30,215 nt of DNA. Source: SHLQ01 sp047638715 (GTDB lineage: Bacteria; Actinomycetota; Acidimicrobiia; Acidimicrobiales; SHLQ01). Of this stretch, positions 1-9,040 are shown piece after piece (positions within the stretch are counted from its first letter, which is position 1; each line of letters opens with the position of its first letter). The stretch is taken from contig JBLIMK010000042.1 in NCBI GenBank assembly GCA_047638715.1, positions 1 through 30,215 of the forward strand. Reading direction: 5' to 3'. The notes under the pieces were generated by a model that did not search any database, had not been told where the DNA came from, and saw nothing but the letters and a program-made list of their open reading frames with translations. Made by a program: the position numbers and the translations under genes.

Positions 1-7
1 ACAGGGA

Positions 8-66
8 TTGCTGCTCCACTCGATCAGGCGCGGGCGATCGTATGGTCCGACCGACTGGAGCAGCAA
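8..66 (-). promoter_or_regulatory. Attenuator-like hairpin over the Cys codons
   Basis: An 11-base perfect inverted repeat pairs 56-66 with 8-18 (TTGCTGCTCCA with TGGAGCAGCAA). Inside the 37-base loop a second stem pairs 36-40 with 21-25. The 5' arm is codons 12-14 of the leader peptide (Cys-Cys-Ser); the 3' arm lies just after the peptide's stop codon and contains a GGAG. A ribosome slowed at the Cys codons would prevent this stem from forming. There is no T-run inside the window, so whether it acts on transcription or translation is unknown. Confidence 0.55.
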
Positions 67-98
67 ACAACCCCATGTCGAGTTCGAAGAAAGACCAT
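24..98 (-). CDS. Putative Cys-containing leader peptide, 24 aa
   Basis: A 24-codon ORF on the minus strand starts with ATG at 98 and stops with TGA at 26-24. It has one of the best Shine-Dalgarno sites in the window: GGAGG at 109-105, six bases before the ATG. The peptide begins MVFLRTRHG and contains Val-Val-Cys-Cys-Ser-Ser at residues 10-15. Short actinobacterial leader peptides with an Arg/His-rich start and one or more Cys residues are known upstream of sulfur and cysteine genes; this resemblance is my inference. The two TGC codons lie inside the 5' arm of a long hairpin, which suggests attenuation of a minus-strand gene left of position 1. That gene is outside the window, so its identity cannot be checked. 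Confidence 0.55.
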   Translation of the reverse strand: MVFLRTRHGVVCCSSRSDHTIARA

Positions 99-127
99 GA
101 GCCACCTCCGAACGTGACATTGCAATC

Positions 128-156
128 AAGTTACGAAAGTTACGAACACAAGTCAA
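128..156 (-). promoter_or_regulatory. Sigma70-type promoter for the leader peptide transcript
   Basis: On the minus strand TTGACT (151-156) is followed after exactly 17 bases by TAACTT (128-133), a good -35/-10 pair. Transcription would start near 121 and run left through the leader peptide at 98-24. The -10 and the spacer coincide with a tandem 9-base repeat (AAGTTACGA twice on the plus strand, 128-145), which could be a binding site for a regulator. Inferred from sequence only. Confidence 0.6.
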
Positions 157-262
157 GTACATCTTTATGAAATGTAAGCGATTCAGGCAGAACGGGCGCC
201 CCACTAGTGAATGAGGGGTTTTCACCACGTCTCGCGCTGACCAATCTCGCCATCGTTGGTTC

Positions 263-1978
<1,716 letters not shown>

Positions 1979-2002
<24 letters not shown>

Positions 2003-2602
2003 TCCCAGCGTCTGGCGACCTTCGAGTGCACGCCCGAGTGTGAGCTCGTCGGCGTACTCGAGGTCGCCTCCGACGGGGAGGCCCGAGGCGATCTTGCTCA
2101 CCGTGATGCCAACCGGCTCGAGCAACCGAGCGAGGTACATCGCCGTGGCCTCGCCTTCGATGTTCGGGTTCGTCGCAAGGATGATCTCGTCGATGCGCTC
2201 GGTGGTAATCCGCGACAGCAGTTCAGCGATGCGGATTTGCTCGGGGCCGATGCCGTCGATGGGGCTGATGGCGCCTTGGAGAACGTGATACCGACCCTTG
2301 AACTCGCGGGTCCGCTCGACAGCGACGATGTCTCGCGATTCCTCGACAACACACACGACCGACATGTCGCGCGATGGATCTCTGCAGATCCCGCACTCGT
2401 CGCCCTCGGCGATGTTGAAACAGCGATCGCAGAACGAGATGCGTTCCTTCACCTCGGTGATTGCGGTGGAGAGGCGTGTGGCGTCAACGGTCGAAATCTT
2501 GAGGATGTGATACGCGATCCTCTGCGCGGACTTGGGACCGATGCCGGGTAGGCGTCCGAGCTCATCGATCAGGTCTTGGACCGGTCCGGCAAAAACGGCC
2601 AA
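1979..2602 (-). CDS. recR: Recombination protein RecR
   Basis: 207 aa, the usual RecR length. RecR works with RecF and RecO to load RecA on gapped DNA. Visible in order: helix-hairpin-helix region (residues 8-33, LGRLPGIGPKSAQRIAYH), a four-cysteine zinc finger (C58, C61, C70, C73), and a Toprim domain from about residue 82 (VCVVEESRDIVAVE) ending with the Walker-like GLPVGGDLEYADELTLGRAL. It is the last gene of a dnaX-ybaB-recR operon, three bases after the YbaB stop codon. Its last residues overlap the convergent membrane protein gene. Confidence 0.97.
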
Positions 2603-2605
2603 GGG

Positions 2606-2983
2606 TCAGCCGCCTCCGAGTAGGCCGCCAAGGCCGCCCAAGTCCATGCCGCCCATGGCATCGGATTGTGAATCTTGGAGCTGGGTCGACGCATCGCGCA
2701 ACGCGGCGAGCACAAGGTCGTTCAGCATCTCAACATCGCTTGGGTCCACGACCGATGGATCGATCGTCACGTTGTGGAAGTTGAACCCACCATCGACCTC
2801 AATCTTGACCACCCCGCCACCGCTGCTACCCTCGACGACCTCTGCCGCTGCCTCTTGAGCGCCGGCGAGCATCTGTTGGGCCTGTTCCATCAGGCCGCCA
2901 AGATCCATACCACCAACGCCTCCACCAAGGAGTCCGCTGAGATCGGGTATGGCGCCTTCGGCCGGATCGTTCTGTTCAGACAT
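2606..2983 (-). CDS. YbaB/EbfC family nucleoid-associated protein
   Basis: 125 aa. The core (residues 35-100) carries the YbaB pattern: an N-terminal helix (MEQAQQMLAGAQEAAAEVV), a beta sheet (GGGVVKIEVDGGFNFHNVTIDPSVV), and a C-terminal helix (LNDLVLAALRDASTQLQ). Family members are small dimeric DNA-binding proteins. The gene sits between dnaX and recR, five bases after dnaX, the classical arrangement. Both ends carry an unusual Gly-rich tag with the same motif GGMDLGGL (about residues 24-31 and 111-118), which is not part of the conserved core. Confidence 0.93.
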   Translation of the reverse strand: MSEQNDPAEGAIPDLSGLLGGGVGGMDLGGLMEQAQQMLAGAQEAAAEVVEGSSGGGVVKIEVDGGFNFHNVTIDPSVVDPSDVEMLNDLVLAALRDASTQLQDSQSDAMGGMDLGGLGGLLGGG

Positions 2984-2988
2984 GTTCT

Positions 2989-4917
2989 TCAGCTTTCTTC
3001 TTCGAGGACTTCGGCGCCGGGAAAGACGCCAGCTATGCGATCGACCACGGTCGCGTTGCCGACATCGGCATCGGTGAGGTCGTGTATGTCGATATCGGCC
3101 TCTTCTTGGGGCGGCTCGACGGGAGTTGTCGGCGCGGCCTGTGCCGCTCCTGGCATGGTCGACGGCGTGGGGTTGTTGTCGGCTCTCAGGGTGATCTTCA
3201 ATGGCGTGCCGAAGGCTTCAGCGACAGCCTTCTCGACCTCGGCCATGAATGGCTCACACCGCTTGACCTGGCTGTCGGAGGGGAGCACGAACACGATCGT
3301 GTCGCCGTCGATCGAAGCGACTCGGCCGGCGAGGAAACGTGCGCGGGCCGGAGTTGATTGCCCGTCGAGCATGTTCGACCAGCCAGCGTTCAGGCGCTCC
3401 ACCGATATGTCGCTCGCCGGTTCAGCAGCGACCGGTGTTTCGGGTTCGGCACTGGCCGGCTCTGGAGTCGGCGCAGAAGTTTCTTTCGGCGCGGGAGGGG
3501 CCTCCCTCTGCGATGGCGGTGGAGGCGCGCCGCCAGGACGGGCGGACGACTGAGTAGGCGCCGTTTTCGGTGGAGCTGTTGGCCTCGCCGATTGTCCGGG
3601 TCGTTGGCGAAGGGCCGCCCGGGCTGCATCTGCGGGGCGGGCTTCGGCGGGCTTGGGTGACGATGTGGGATCCTGCTCGAAGGAGACCGGTTCAGGAGCA
3701 GGTGCTGCGGCTGGAGCAGGGGTTGGGGCGGCCACCGGAGCAGGGGCCGGCGCCTCTTGTTGGACTGCCGGAGCAGGCTCAACGGGGTTGCTGGACGGCG
3801 CTGTCGGAGCGACGCCCGACTCGAGTGTTGCCTCGAGTTGTTCGACGCGAGCGGCCAAACCCTGCGGACTTGTGTCGGCCGAAACCGAACAGATACGCAC
3901 GAAGGCCACTTCCAGATCGATCCGGGGGTCGGGCGCCTGACGCATGTCGACCAGCGACTTGCCGACAGCTTCGAGGCTCCGGGTGATCCCGCCGGCTGAG
4001 AGCTGCCCGGCGAAGAGATCCGACAGAGCCTGCTCCGGTTCGGACAATCGGGCTGGAGGGGCTCCCATCTTTACGAGAAAGACCGAACGAAGTGCATCGA
4101 CGAAGCTCTCACCGATGCGTCGTGGATCGGCGCCTCGGGACGTCGCTGCCTCGATCGCACGAAGCGCGAGACCTGGATCTTGGGAGGCGACCGCTTCGAG
4201 AAGTTCGTTGGTCGAGGTGTCGACGTCAGCAATGCCACCGGCGGCGACCACCTGATCGAGGGCGGAGAGGGTGTCGCGCGCTGAGCCACCGCCGACCTTG
4301 ACCACATGACCAACGGCCTCGTCGCTTACGTCGAGCCCAGCGTCGACGGCGATCTCGCGAACGAGTTCGGCCATCTGATCGGCTGGAATCAGGGTGAGTT
4401 CGAGCTGCTGTGTGCGACTTCGAATCGTGGAAACAACTTTGTGGGGTTCTGTTGTCGCCAACACGAAAACCACATGATCTGGGGGTTCCTCGAGGGTCTT
4501 CAGGAGAGCGTTCTCGGCCCCCGATGTGAGCATGTGAACCTCATCGAGGAGGTAGACCTTGGTGCGGCCGGGCGTCCCAAGGGCAACCTTCGAGAGGAGG
4601 TCCCTGATGTCGTCGACCTTGTTGTTGGAGGCGGCATCGAGTTCGTGAAGGTCGAAACTGGTTCCAGATTCGATCGAGAGGCATGAGTTGCACGTGCCGT
4701 CGGGTTCTCCATCGACCGGGTTTTCGCAATTCAAGACTTTTGCGAGCACTCGGGCTGCGGTGGTCTTGCCGGTTCCGCGCGGTCCGCTCAACAAATAGGC
4801 ATGACCGACCCGGTCGTCGCGCACCGCATTTCGTAGGGCTTTGACGACGTGCTCCTGACCCCGAATGTCGGAGAAGGTCTGCGGCCGATAGCGGCGATAG
4901 AGAGATTGATAGGCCAC
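2989..4917 (-). CDS. dnaX: DNA polymerase III subunit gamma/tau
   Basis: 642 aa clamp-loader ATPase. Residues 1-370 match the AAA+ core: Walker A SGPRGTGKT with K51, Walker B DEVH at 125-128, sensor 1 near T155, and sensor 2 Arg214 in GSARDTLS. Residues 380-500 form a Pro/Ala-rich linker, followed by a C-terminal tau-like domain. Three cysteines of the zinc module are present (C64, C76, C79), but the position equivalent to E. coli C73 is Asp. The start is GTG at 4917, with a TAGAGT box six bases upstream and no Shine-Dalgarno, so the transcript is probably leaderless. First gene of the dnaX-ybaB-recR operon. Confidence 0.97.
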   Translation of the reverse strand: MAYQSLYRRYRPQTFSDIRGQEHVVKALRNAVRDDRVGHAYLLSGPRGTGKTTAARVLAKVLNCENPVDGEPDGTCNSCLSIESGTSFDLHELDAASNNKVDDIRDLLSKVALGTPGRTKVYLLDEVHMLTSGAENALLKTLEEPPDHVVFVLATTEPHKVVSTIRSRTQQLELTLIPADQMAELVREIAVDAGLDVSDEAVGHVVKVGGGSARDTLSALDQVVAAGGIADVDTSTNELLEAVASQDPGLALRAIEAATSRGADPRRIGESFVDALRSVFLVKMGAPPARLSEPEQALSDLFAGQLSAGGITRSLEAVGKSLVDMRQAPDPRIDLEVAFVRICSVSADTSPQGLAARVEQLEATLESGVAPTAPSSNPVEPAPAVQQEAPAPAPVAAPTPAPAAAPAPEPVSFEQDPTSSPKPAEARPADAARAALRQRPGQSARPTAPPKTAPTQSSARPGGAPPPPSQREAPPAPKETSAPTPEPASAEPETPVAAEPASDISVERLNAGWSNMLDGQSTPARARFLAGRVASIDGDTIVFVLPSDSQVKRCEPFMAEVEKAVAEAFGTPLKITLRADNNPTPSTMPGAAQAAPTTPVEPPQEEADIDIHDLTDADVGNATVVDRIAGVFPGAEVLEEES

Positions 4918-4923
4918 GGCCCG

Positions 4924-4929
4924 ACTCTA
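4924..4929 (-). promoter_or_regulatory. -10 box (TAGAGT) for leaderless dnaX
   Basis: TAGAGT on the minus strand ends six bases before the dnaX GTG. The 11-base context CGGTAGAGTCG recurs exactly before the FKBP gene (28000-28005). No convincing -35 was found. Confidence 0.6.
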
Positions 4930-4959
4930 CCGCTGAACTTCCCACGCCTTCGTGCCGAC

Positions 4960-4974
4960 GTACACAAGGTGTAC
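4960..4974. promoter_or_regulatory. Palindromic operator candidate at the MFS gene start
   Basis: GTACAC-AAG-GTGTAC is a perfect 6+6 inverted repeat in the 51-base gap between divergent dnaX and the MFS gene. The GTG of its right arm is the proposed start codon. A second GTACACA copy follows at 4971, giving an 11-base direct repeat. Likely a repressor site for the transporter; no regulator gene is adjacent. Confidence 0.5.
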
Positions 4975-6246
4975 ACAGGTCTGGGAGTTCGCCCCGAACA
5001 CACTGCGAACAAACGCTCGAGGCGAGGCGCGATCAACGGCACGGTCATCGCGCTCGGGCTCACAAGTTTCTTCAGCGATATCAGCTCTGAGATGGTCGCT
5101 GCGGTCATCCCACTCTTCTTGACCGCCGAACTCGGATACTCAGTAGCTGCGTTTGGGCTCTTCCAAGGCGCATACGAATTGGCAAATGCCGTCTTGAGGA
5201 TGGTCGGCGGCATGGTGGCCGATAGAACGAGACGCCCCAAAGAAACCGCGGCCTTTGGCTACGGCCTGTCGACGCTCACCCGAGTCGGTCTTGTGGGTTC
5301 GGCGGTTGCGAGTCTGCCCGCCGTTCCTTTTCTTTTGGCAGACCGCTTAGGCAAGGGTCTTCGAACTGGCCCACGCGACGCGATGATTTCTCTGGCGACC
5401 CCCGAAGCTGCGTGGGGAACAGCTTTTGGCTTCCACAGAACGCTCGACGCTGCCGGAGCGCTGATCGGTCCGCTCTTGGCCGTAACGATCTTGTGGGCTC
5501 TGCCAGGGTCTTACGACGCCGTCTTCCTCTTGAGTGTGGGATTTGGGCTCGTTGGATTCGCGATCATCATGACGTGGGTTCGCAATCCTCGGATCTCAAC
5601 CCCCGAGACCGGATCGCGCCAAGCACTTTCACTTCGGATGCACTGGGGCAACACTGGGTTTCGTCGAATCTTGCTGCTCGGTGGGGCGTTCGGGCTGTTT
5701 TCTATCGGCGATTCGTTCGCCTACCTTGTGATCTTCAAGGCAGCGCAGCAGTCGACCAATATTGGTCTTTCCGGCTTCGGCGCACAGTGGTTCCCACTCC
5801 TCTTCGCAGGAACGGCCGTCGTGTTCTTGCTCGCAGCAACGCCGGTCGGCAACCTTGCGGATCGATTCGGCCGAGCTCGGATCTGGGTGATGGGCCAGCT
5901 GTTACTCGCCTCGGTCTACGTGGTCCTTCTCTTTCAACCCACATCGCTTGTCGCCATCATCTCCGTGCTCACGTTGCTCGGGATGTATTACGCCGCCACC
6001 GATGGTGTCCTTCCCGCACTCGCCGCAGGTGTAATTCCCGAAACACACCGAAGTGGCGGGCTGGCACTTCTTGCAACCGTGGTCGGCGTGGCACGAATGT
6101 TCTCGGCGCTGTCGTTCGGGCTCATTTGGGACCGGGTAGGTGTCGATAGGGCATTGACGGTTGCGCTGGCCGGACTCGTGTTCACGGTCGCGGCTGTCAC
6201 TCTTTCCGCTCTCTTGCGAGACCCAGCGAATGAAACGAATCGATGA
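4969..6246 (+). CDS. Major facilitator superfamily transporter
   Basis: About 425 aa from the GTG at 4969. The frame stays open upstream to an ATG at 4849, but that would overlap dnaX by about 70 bases and add residues before the first membrane helix, so I prefer 4969. The sequence shows around twelve hydrophobic segments in two halves with a central loop near residues 205-215. The loop motifs GGMVADRTRRPKE and DRLGKGLRTGPRDAMI fit the MFS subgroup carrying the RTxPRDA signature. Substrate unknown. It is translationally coupled to the next gene by an ATGA overlap, suggesting the two act together. Confidence 0.9.
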   Translation: MYTGLGVRPEHTANKRSRRGAINGTVIALGLTSFFSDISSEMVAAVIPLFLTAELGYSVAAFGLFQGAYELANAVLRMVGGMVADRTRRPKETAAFGYGLSTLTRVGLVGSAVASLPAVPFLLADRLGKGLRTGPRDAMISLATPEAAWGTAFGFHRTLDAAGALIGPLLAVTILWALPGSYDAVFLLSVGFGLVGFAIIMTWVRNPRISTPETGSRQALSLRMHWGNTGFRRILLLGGAFGLFSIGDSFAYLVIFKAAQQSTNIGLSGFGAQWFPLLFAGTAVVFLLAATPVGNLADRFGRARIWVMGQLLLASVYVVLLFQPTSLVAIISVLTLLGMYYAATDGVLPALAAGVIPETHRSGGLALLATVVGVARMFSALSFGLIWDRVGVDRALTVALAGLVFTVAAVTLSALLRDPANETNR

Positions 6247-7478
6247 CTGAGCAGGCAGACGAGAACGAAACCCCGATCTCCGACGGGTCTACCGATGAGG
6301 ATCTACCGCCGAACGGTGATCAACCGGAATCAGGGGTCAATTCGTTCACGCTCTTGGTGGTGGCGATGCTCGTGCTGGTTGGTGGCTCAGTCTATTTCGC
6401 CGGTCAAGTCTTGTCGTCCAAGGACGATACGACGCGGGCCCAGGAGAGCGCTGAAGCGCAGATCGCAGAGTTCGATCCTTCGGAATTCACGAGCGAGCTC
6501 ATCGAGAACGGCACCACGCCGTCGTCATTGGCACTCATCGGCGATGATCAAGATGACGCAGATAGTGCAGCGCAGACGCCGCGCTCGACCACAACCACCG
6601 TGCCGATCGCACGACCAGGAGTCGACCCATCCACTATCGCTCTCGCGTTCATCAACCGGGTGCCTGGCGATGAGTACGGGTACGTTGGATACATCGATTC
6701 CGCGGGGGATCGTCACGTCACCGAACTCGAATGTGACCGGCTCGACATCAACGAGGCCGGCGGGATCTGCTTGTCCGCTACCGCCGGATTCGGTGGCGGC
6801 GGACGTGGCTTGCTGCTCGATGCTGGCTTCAACGCGCAGCTCAAGTTCGGGGTCAACCAACCAAGCCGCGCAGCCGTTTCCCCCGATGGCGGAGTTGTCG
6901 CATGGACGGGCTTCACGCTTGGGCACAGCTATCTCGTACCCGGTGAATTCGCCACGACGACGCAGCTGATCTCGGTCGATCGAGGCGTCGGTGCCAACCT
7001 CGAGACCATCTTTGCCACATTCGATATCGACGGTGGCCCTCTCAACGCCGAGGATCGAAACTATTGGGGAGTGACTTTCCTCGACAGTGACCGCTTCTAC
7101 GCGACCGTCGGCTACGAGAACACAACATCGATCGTCGCCGGAACAATCTCCAATTCACGACTCGACATCGTCTACGAAAACGCCTCATGCCCCGAGGTTT
7201 CGCCCGACGGACGCACCATCGTCGCCAAGGAATTTCGCGATGGTGTCTTCCAACTCGTGGCTATCGACGTTGTGAGCGGCGCTCGACGCGATCTTGGCGA
7301 GACACGCTCCGTCGACGACCAGGTCGAGTGGGCCGACGATGACAACATCCTCTACGCCCTGCCGAATGTCGAAGAGGGCACCGATGCACAGCCCGTATTC
7401 GACGTGTGGGCGCTGAACGTCGCTCCCGGCTCCGTGCCACAACTCGTGATCCCCTTCGCCGATTCTCCTGCCTCCTAG
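6243..7478 (+). CDS. Membrane-anchored beta-propeller-like protein
   Basis: 411 aa, starting at the ATG that overlaps the MFS stop codon. An acidic cytoplasmic tail (residues 1-33) precedes one transmembrane helix (about 35-57, FTLLVVAMLVLVGGSVYFAG); the rest is probably outside the cell. From about residue 130 the sequence has repeated short strands with PD40/TolB-like signatures, such as AVSPDGGVVAWTG and CPEVSPDGRTIVAKE, suggesting a WD40-like propeller. A Thr-rich segment (RSTTTTVPIARP) links the anchor to the propeller. It may be an extracellular sensor or partner of the transporter; the function is not known. Confidence 0.8.
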   Translation: MTEQADENETPISDGSTDEDLPPNGDQPESGVNSFTLLVVAMLVLVGGSVYFAGQVLSSKDDTTRAQESAEAQIAEFDPSEFTSELIENGTTPSSLALIGDDQDDADSAAQTPRSTTTTVPIARPGVDPSTIALAFINRVPGDEYGYVGYIDSAGDRHVTELECDRLDINEAGGICLSATAGFGGGGRGLLLDAGFNAQLKFGVNQPSRAAVSPDGGVVAWTGFTLGHSYLVPGEFATTTQLISVDRGVGANLETIFATFDIDGGPLNAEDRNYWGVTFLDSDRFYATVGYENTTSIVAGTISNSRLDIVYENASCPEVSPDGRTIVAKEFRDGVFQLVAIDVVSGARRDLGETRSVDDQVEWADDDNILYALPNVEEGTDAQPVFDVWALNVAPGSVPQLVIPFADSPAS

Positions 7479-7571
7479 TTGTCGGGACTTCCGCCCGACA
7501 TCCACGGAACATTGACTTGGCCACAGTGGTCTAGTCGTCGGGACTTCCGCCCGACATCCGCGGCACGTTGA
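7475..7571 (+). repeat. Two direct repeats, 56-base period, each with a hairpin
   Basis: The units at 7475-7515 and 7531-7571 are near-identical (four differences in 41 bases) and share the core CTAGTYGTCGGGACTTCCG. Each folds as GTCGGG-N7-CCCGAC (7481-7499 and 7537-7555). The first copy contains the TAG stop codon of the preceding gene. A small CCAC-A-GTGG palindrome sits between them (7521-7529). They may act as terminators or REP-like elements; there is no T-run. Confidence 0.8.
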
Positions 7572-7612
7572 ATCCGATGCCAAGGCGTCCAGAAGAGATG
7601 ACGTGTCGGCGA

Positions 7613-7618
7613 TAGTGT
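7613..7618 (+). promoter_or_regulatory. -10 box (TAGTGT) for the MBOAT gene
   Basis: TAGTGT ends six bases before the GTG start at 7625, the spacing expected for a leaderless transcript. No clear -35 element. Confidence 0.5.
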
Positions 7619-7624
7619 CCGTCC

Positions 7625-9037
7625 GTGGTCTTTTCGTCACCCATCTTCCTGACGATCTTTCTGCCCGTCGTCCTCGCCGTCACGTTGCTCGTCCCGCATC
7701 GTCTGCGAAATCTTGCGCTGCTGTTCGCGAGCGTCGTCTTCTATTACTGGGGCGCCGGTAGTTACACGCTCGTTCTCTTGTGGGTCGTGGCCGCTTCGTT
7801 CATTGGTGCGCAGCGGCTGGCGTCGCGAGGTTGGACGATCGCAACGATCGTGGCCGTCTTGAGTCCGCTGCTGTGGTTCAAGTACGCGGCGTTCTTCTCC
7901 GATGTGGCACTCGACGTCACGAGCGTCATTGGGCTCGACGGCGATCCCCTCGCAACGCGGGTTCTGCCGGTCGGCATTTCGTTCTTCACATTCCAAGCGT
8001 TGTCCTACGTGCTCGATGTCCGGCGAGGGGCAGCTGAGCCGCTCGATCGGGCCGATCGACACCTTCTCTACATAGCGCTCTTCCCTCAGCTAATCGCGGG
8101 TCCGATCGTTCGTTATGCCGAGGTCCGAGATCAGCTGTACGAGCGCGTCATAACCGCGGACCGGCTTGCGGTCGGAGCGACCCGTTTCGTCCACGGTCTT
8201 GCCAAAAAGGTGATCATCGCCGATTCCGTGGCGCCGATCGCAGACGCCGCTTTTGCGAGCGGCGATCTTCGTCCCACCACCGCCGCATGGATCGGGCTGC
8301 TCGCCTACACCGTGCAGATCTACTTCGACTTCTCAGGATATTCCGACATGGCGATCGGTCTCGGAACAATGTTCGGGTTCACGTTCCCAGAGAACTTCGC
8401 CCGCCCGTACTCCTCGAGCTCGATCACGGACTTTTGGCGGCGGTGGCACATCACCCTGTCGTCGTGGTTTCGCGACTACGTCTACATCCCCCTCGGCGGG
8501 TCGCGATCGGGCAAATTGGCGACCTATCGCAACCTCGCAATCGTGTTCTTCCTCACCGCGCTCTGGCACGGTGCCGCTTGGACGTTCCTGGTGTGGGGAG
8601 GTCTGCACGGCCTCTGGCTCATCATCGAGCGAGTAACCGGCCTGGCGCGGGCCGTGCGCTTCCCGGCCGCCCGGCGTTTGCTGACACTGATGATCGTCAT
8701 GGTCGCCTGGGTCTTCTTTCGGGCGCCGACAATTGGTGAAGCCGGCGACTATGTCGTCGACCTGTTCTCCTTCTCCGGAGGTGCCATCGGCGCCGATCTG
8801 ATCACGGCCATGACAATCCCCAATTCGTTGATGTTGGCCATTGGGGTGGCGACCTTCTTCCTCCCGCGCGACCGGTCGGTGGGCCCTTGGCTTAGCCGTC
8901 TCGACCTCACCGGCGTTGCATCGACCGCTACTGCTCCACAGTTCGCTCGGATCGGGTACGCAGTCATCGCTCTGCCGATCTGCATGGTCCTCATTGCTGC
9001 TAACGACTTCAGCCCATTTCTCTACTTCCAATTCTGA
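7625..9037 (+). CDS. MBOAT family O-acyltransferase (AlgI-like)
   Basis: 470 aa, usual AlgI length. AlgI-type proteins move acyl groups, usually acetyl, across the cytoplasmic membrane for transfer to exported polysaccharides. The N-terminus MVFSSPIFLTIFLPVVL is characteristic and supports the GTG start. Other family motifs are VLPVGISFFTFQALSYVLDV (113-132), DFSGYSDMAIG (235-245), FWRRWHITLSSWFRDYVYIPLG (270-291, H275) and LWHGAAWTFLVWGGLHG with the presumed catalytic H315. About ten membrane segments. The partner gene begins three bases downstream. The polysaccharide acceptor is unknown; nothing nearby makes alginate. Confidence 0.93.
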   Translation: MVFSSPIFLTIFLPVVLAVTLLVPHRLRNLALLFASVVFYYWGAGSYTLVLLWVVAASFIGAQRLASRGWTIATIVAVLSPLLWFKYAAFFSDVALDVTSVIGLDGDPLATRVLPVGISFFTFQALSYVLDVRRGAAEPLDRADRHLLYIALFPQLIAGPIVRYAEVRDQLYERVITADRLAVGATRFVHGLAKKVIIADSVAPIADAAFASGDLRPTTAAWIGLLAYTVQIYFDFSGYSDMAIGLGTMFGFTFPENFARPYSSSSITDFWRRWHITLSSWFRDYVYIPLGGSRSGKLATYRNLAIVFFLTALWHGAAWTFLVWGGLHGLWLIIERVTGLARAVRFPAARRLLTLMIVMVAWVFFRAPTIGEAGDYVVDLFSFSGGAIGADLITAMTIPNSLMLAIGVATFFLPRDRSVGPWLSRLDLTGVASTATAPQFARIGYAVIALPICMVLIAANDFSPFLYFQF

Positions 9038-9040
9038 CCT

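Noticed and set aside
1..117. Plus-strand open frames running in from the left edge
   Set aside because: None shows a recognisable motif; the minus-strand leader reading explains the same region better, but a gene end cannot be excluded.
2675..3553. Plus-strand 292-codon ORF over ybaB and dnaX
   Set aside because: Antisense shadow of strong codon bias; it has no motif and no promoter.
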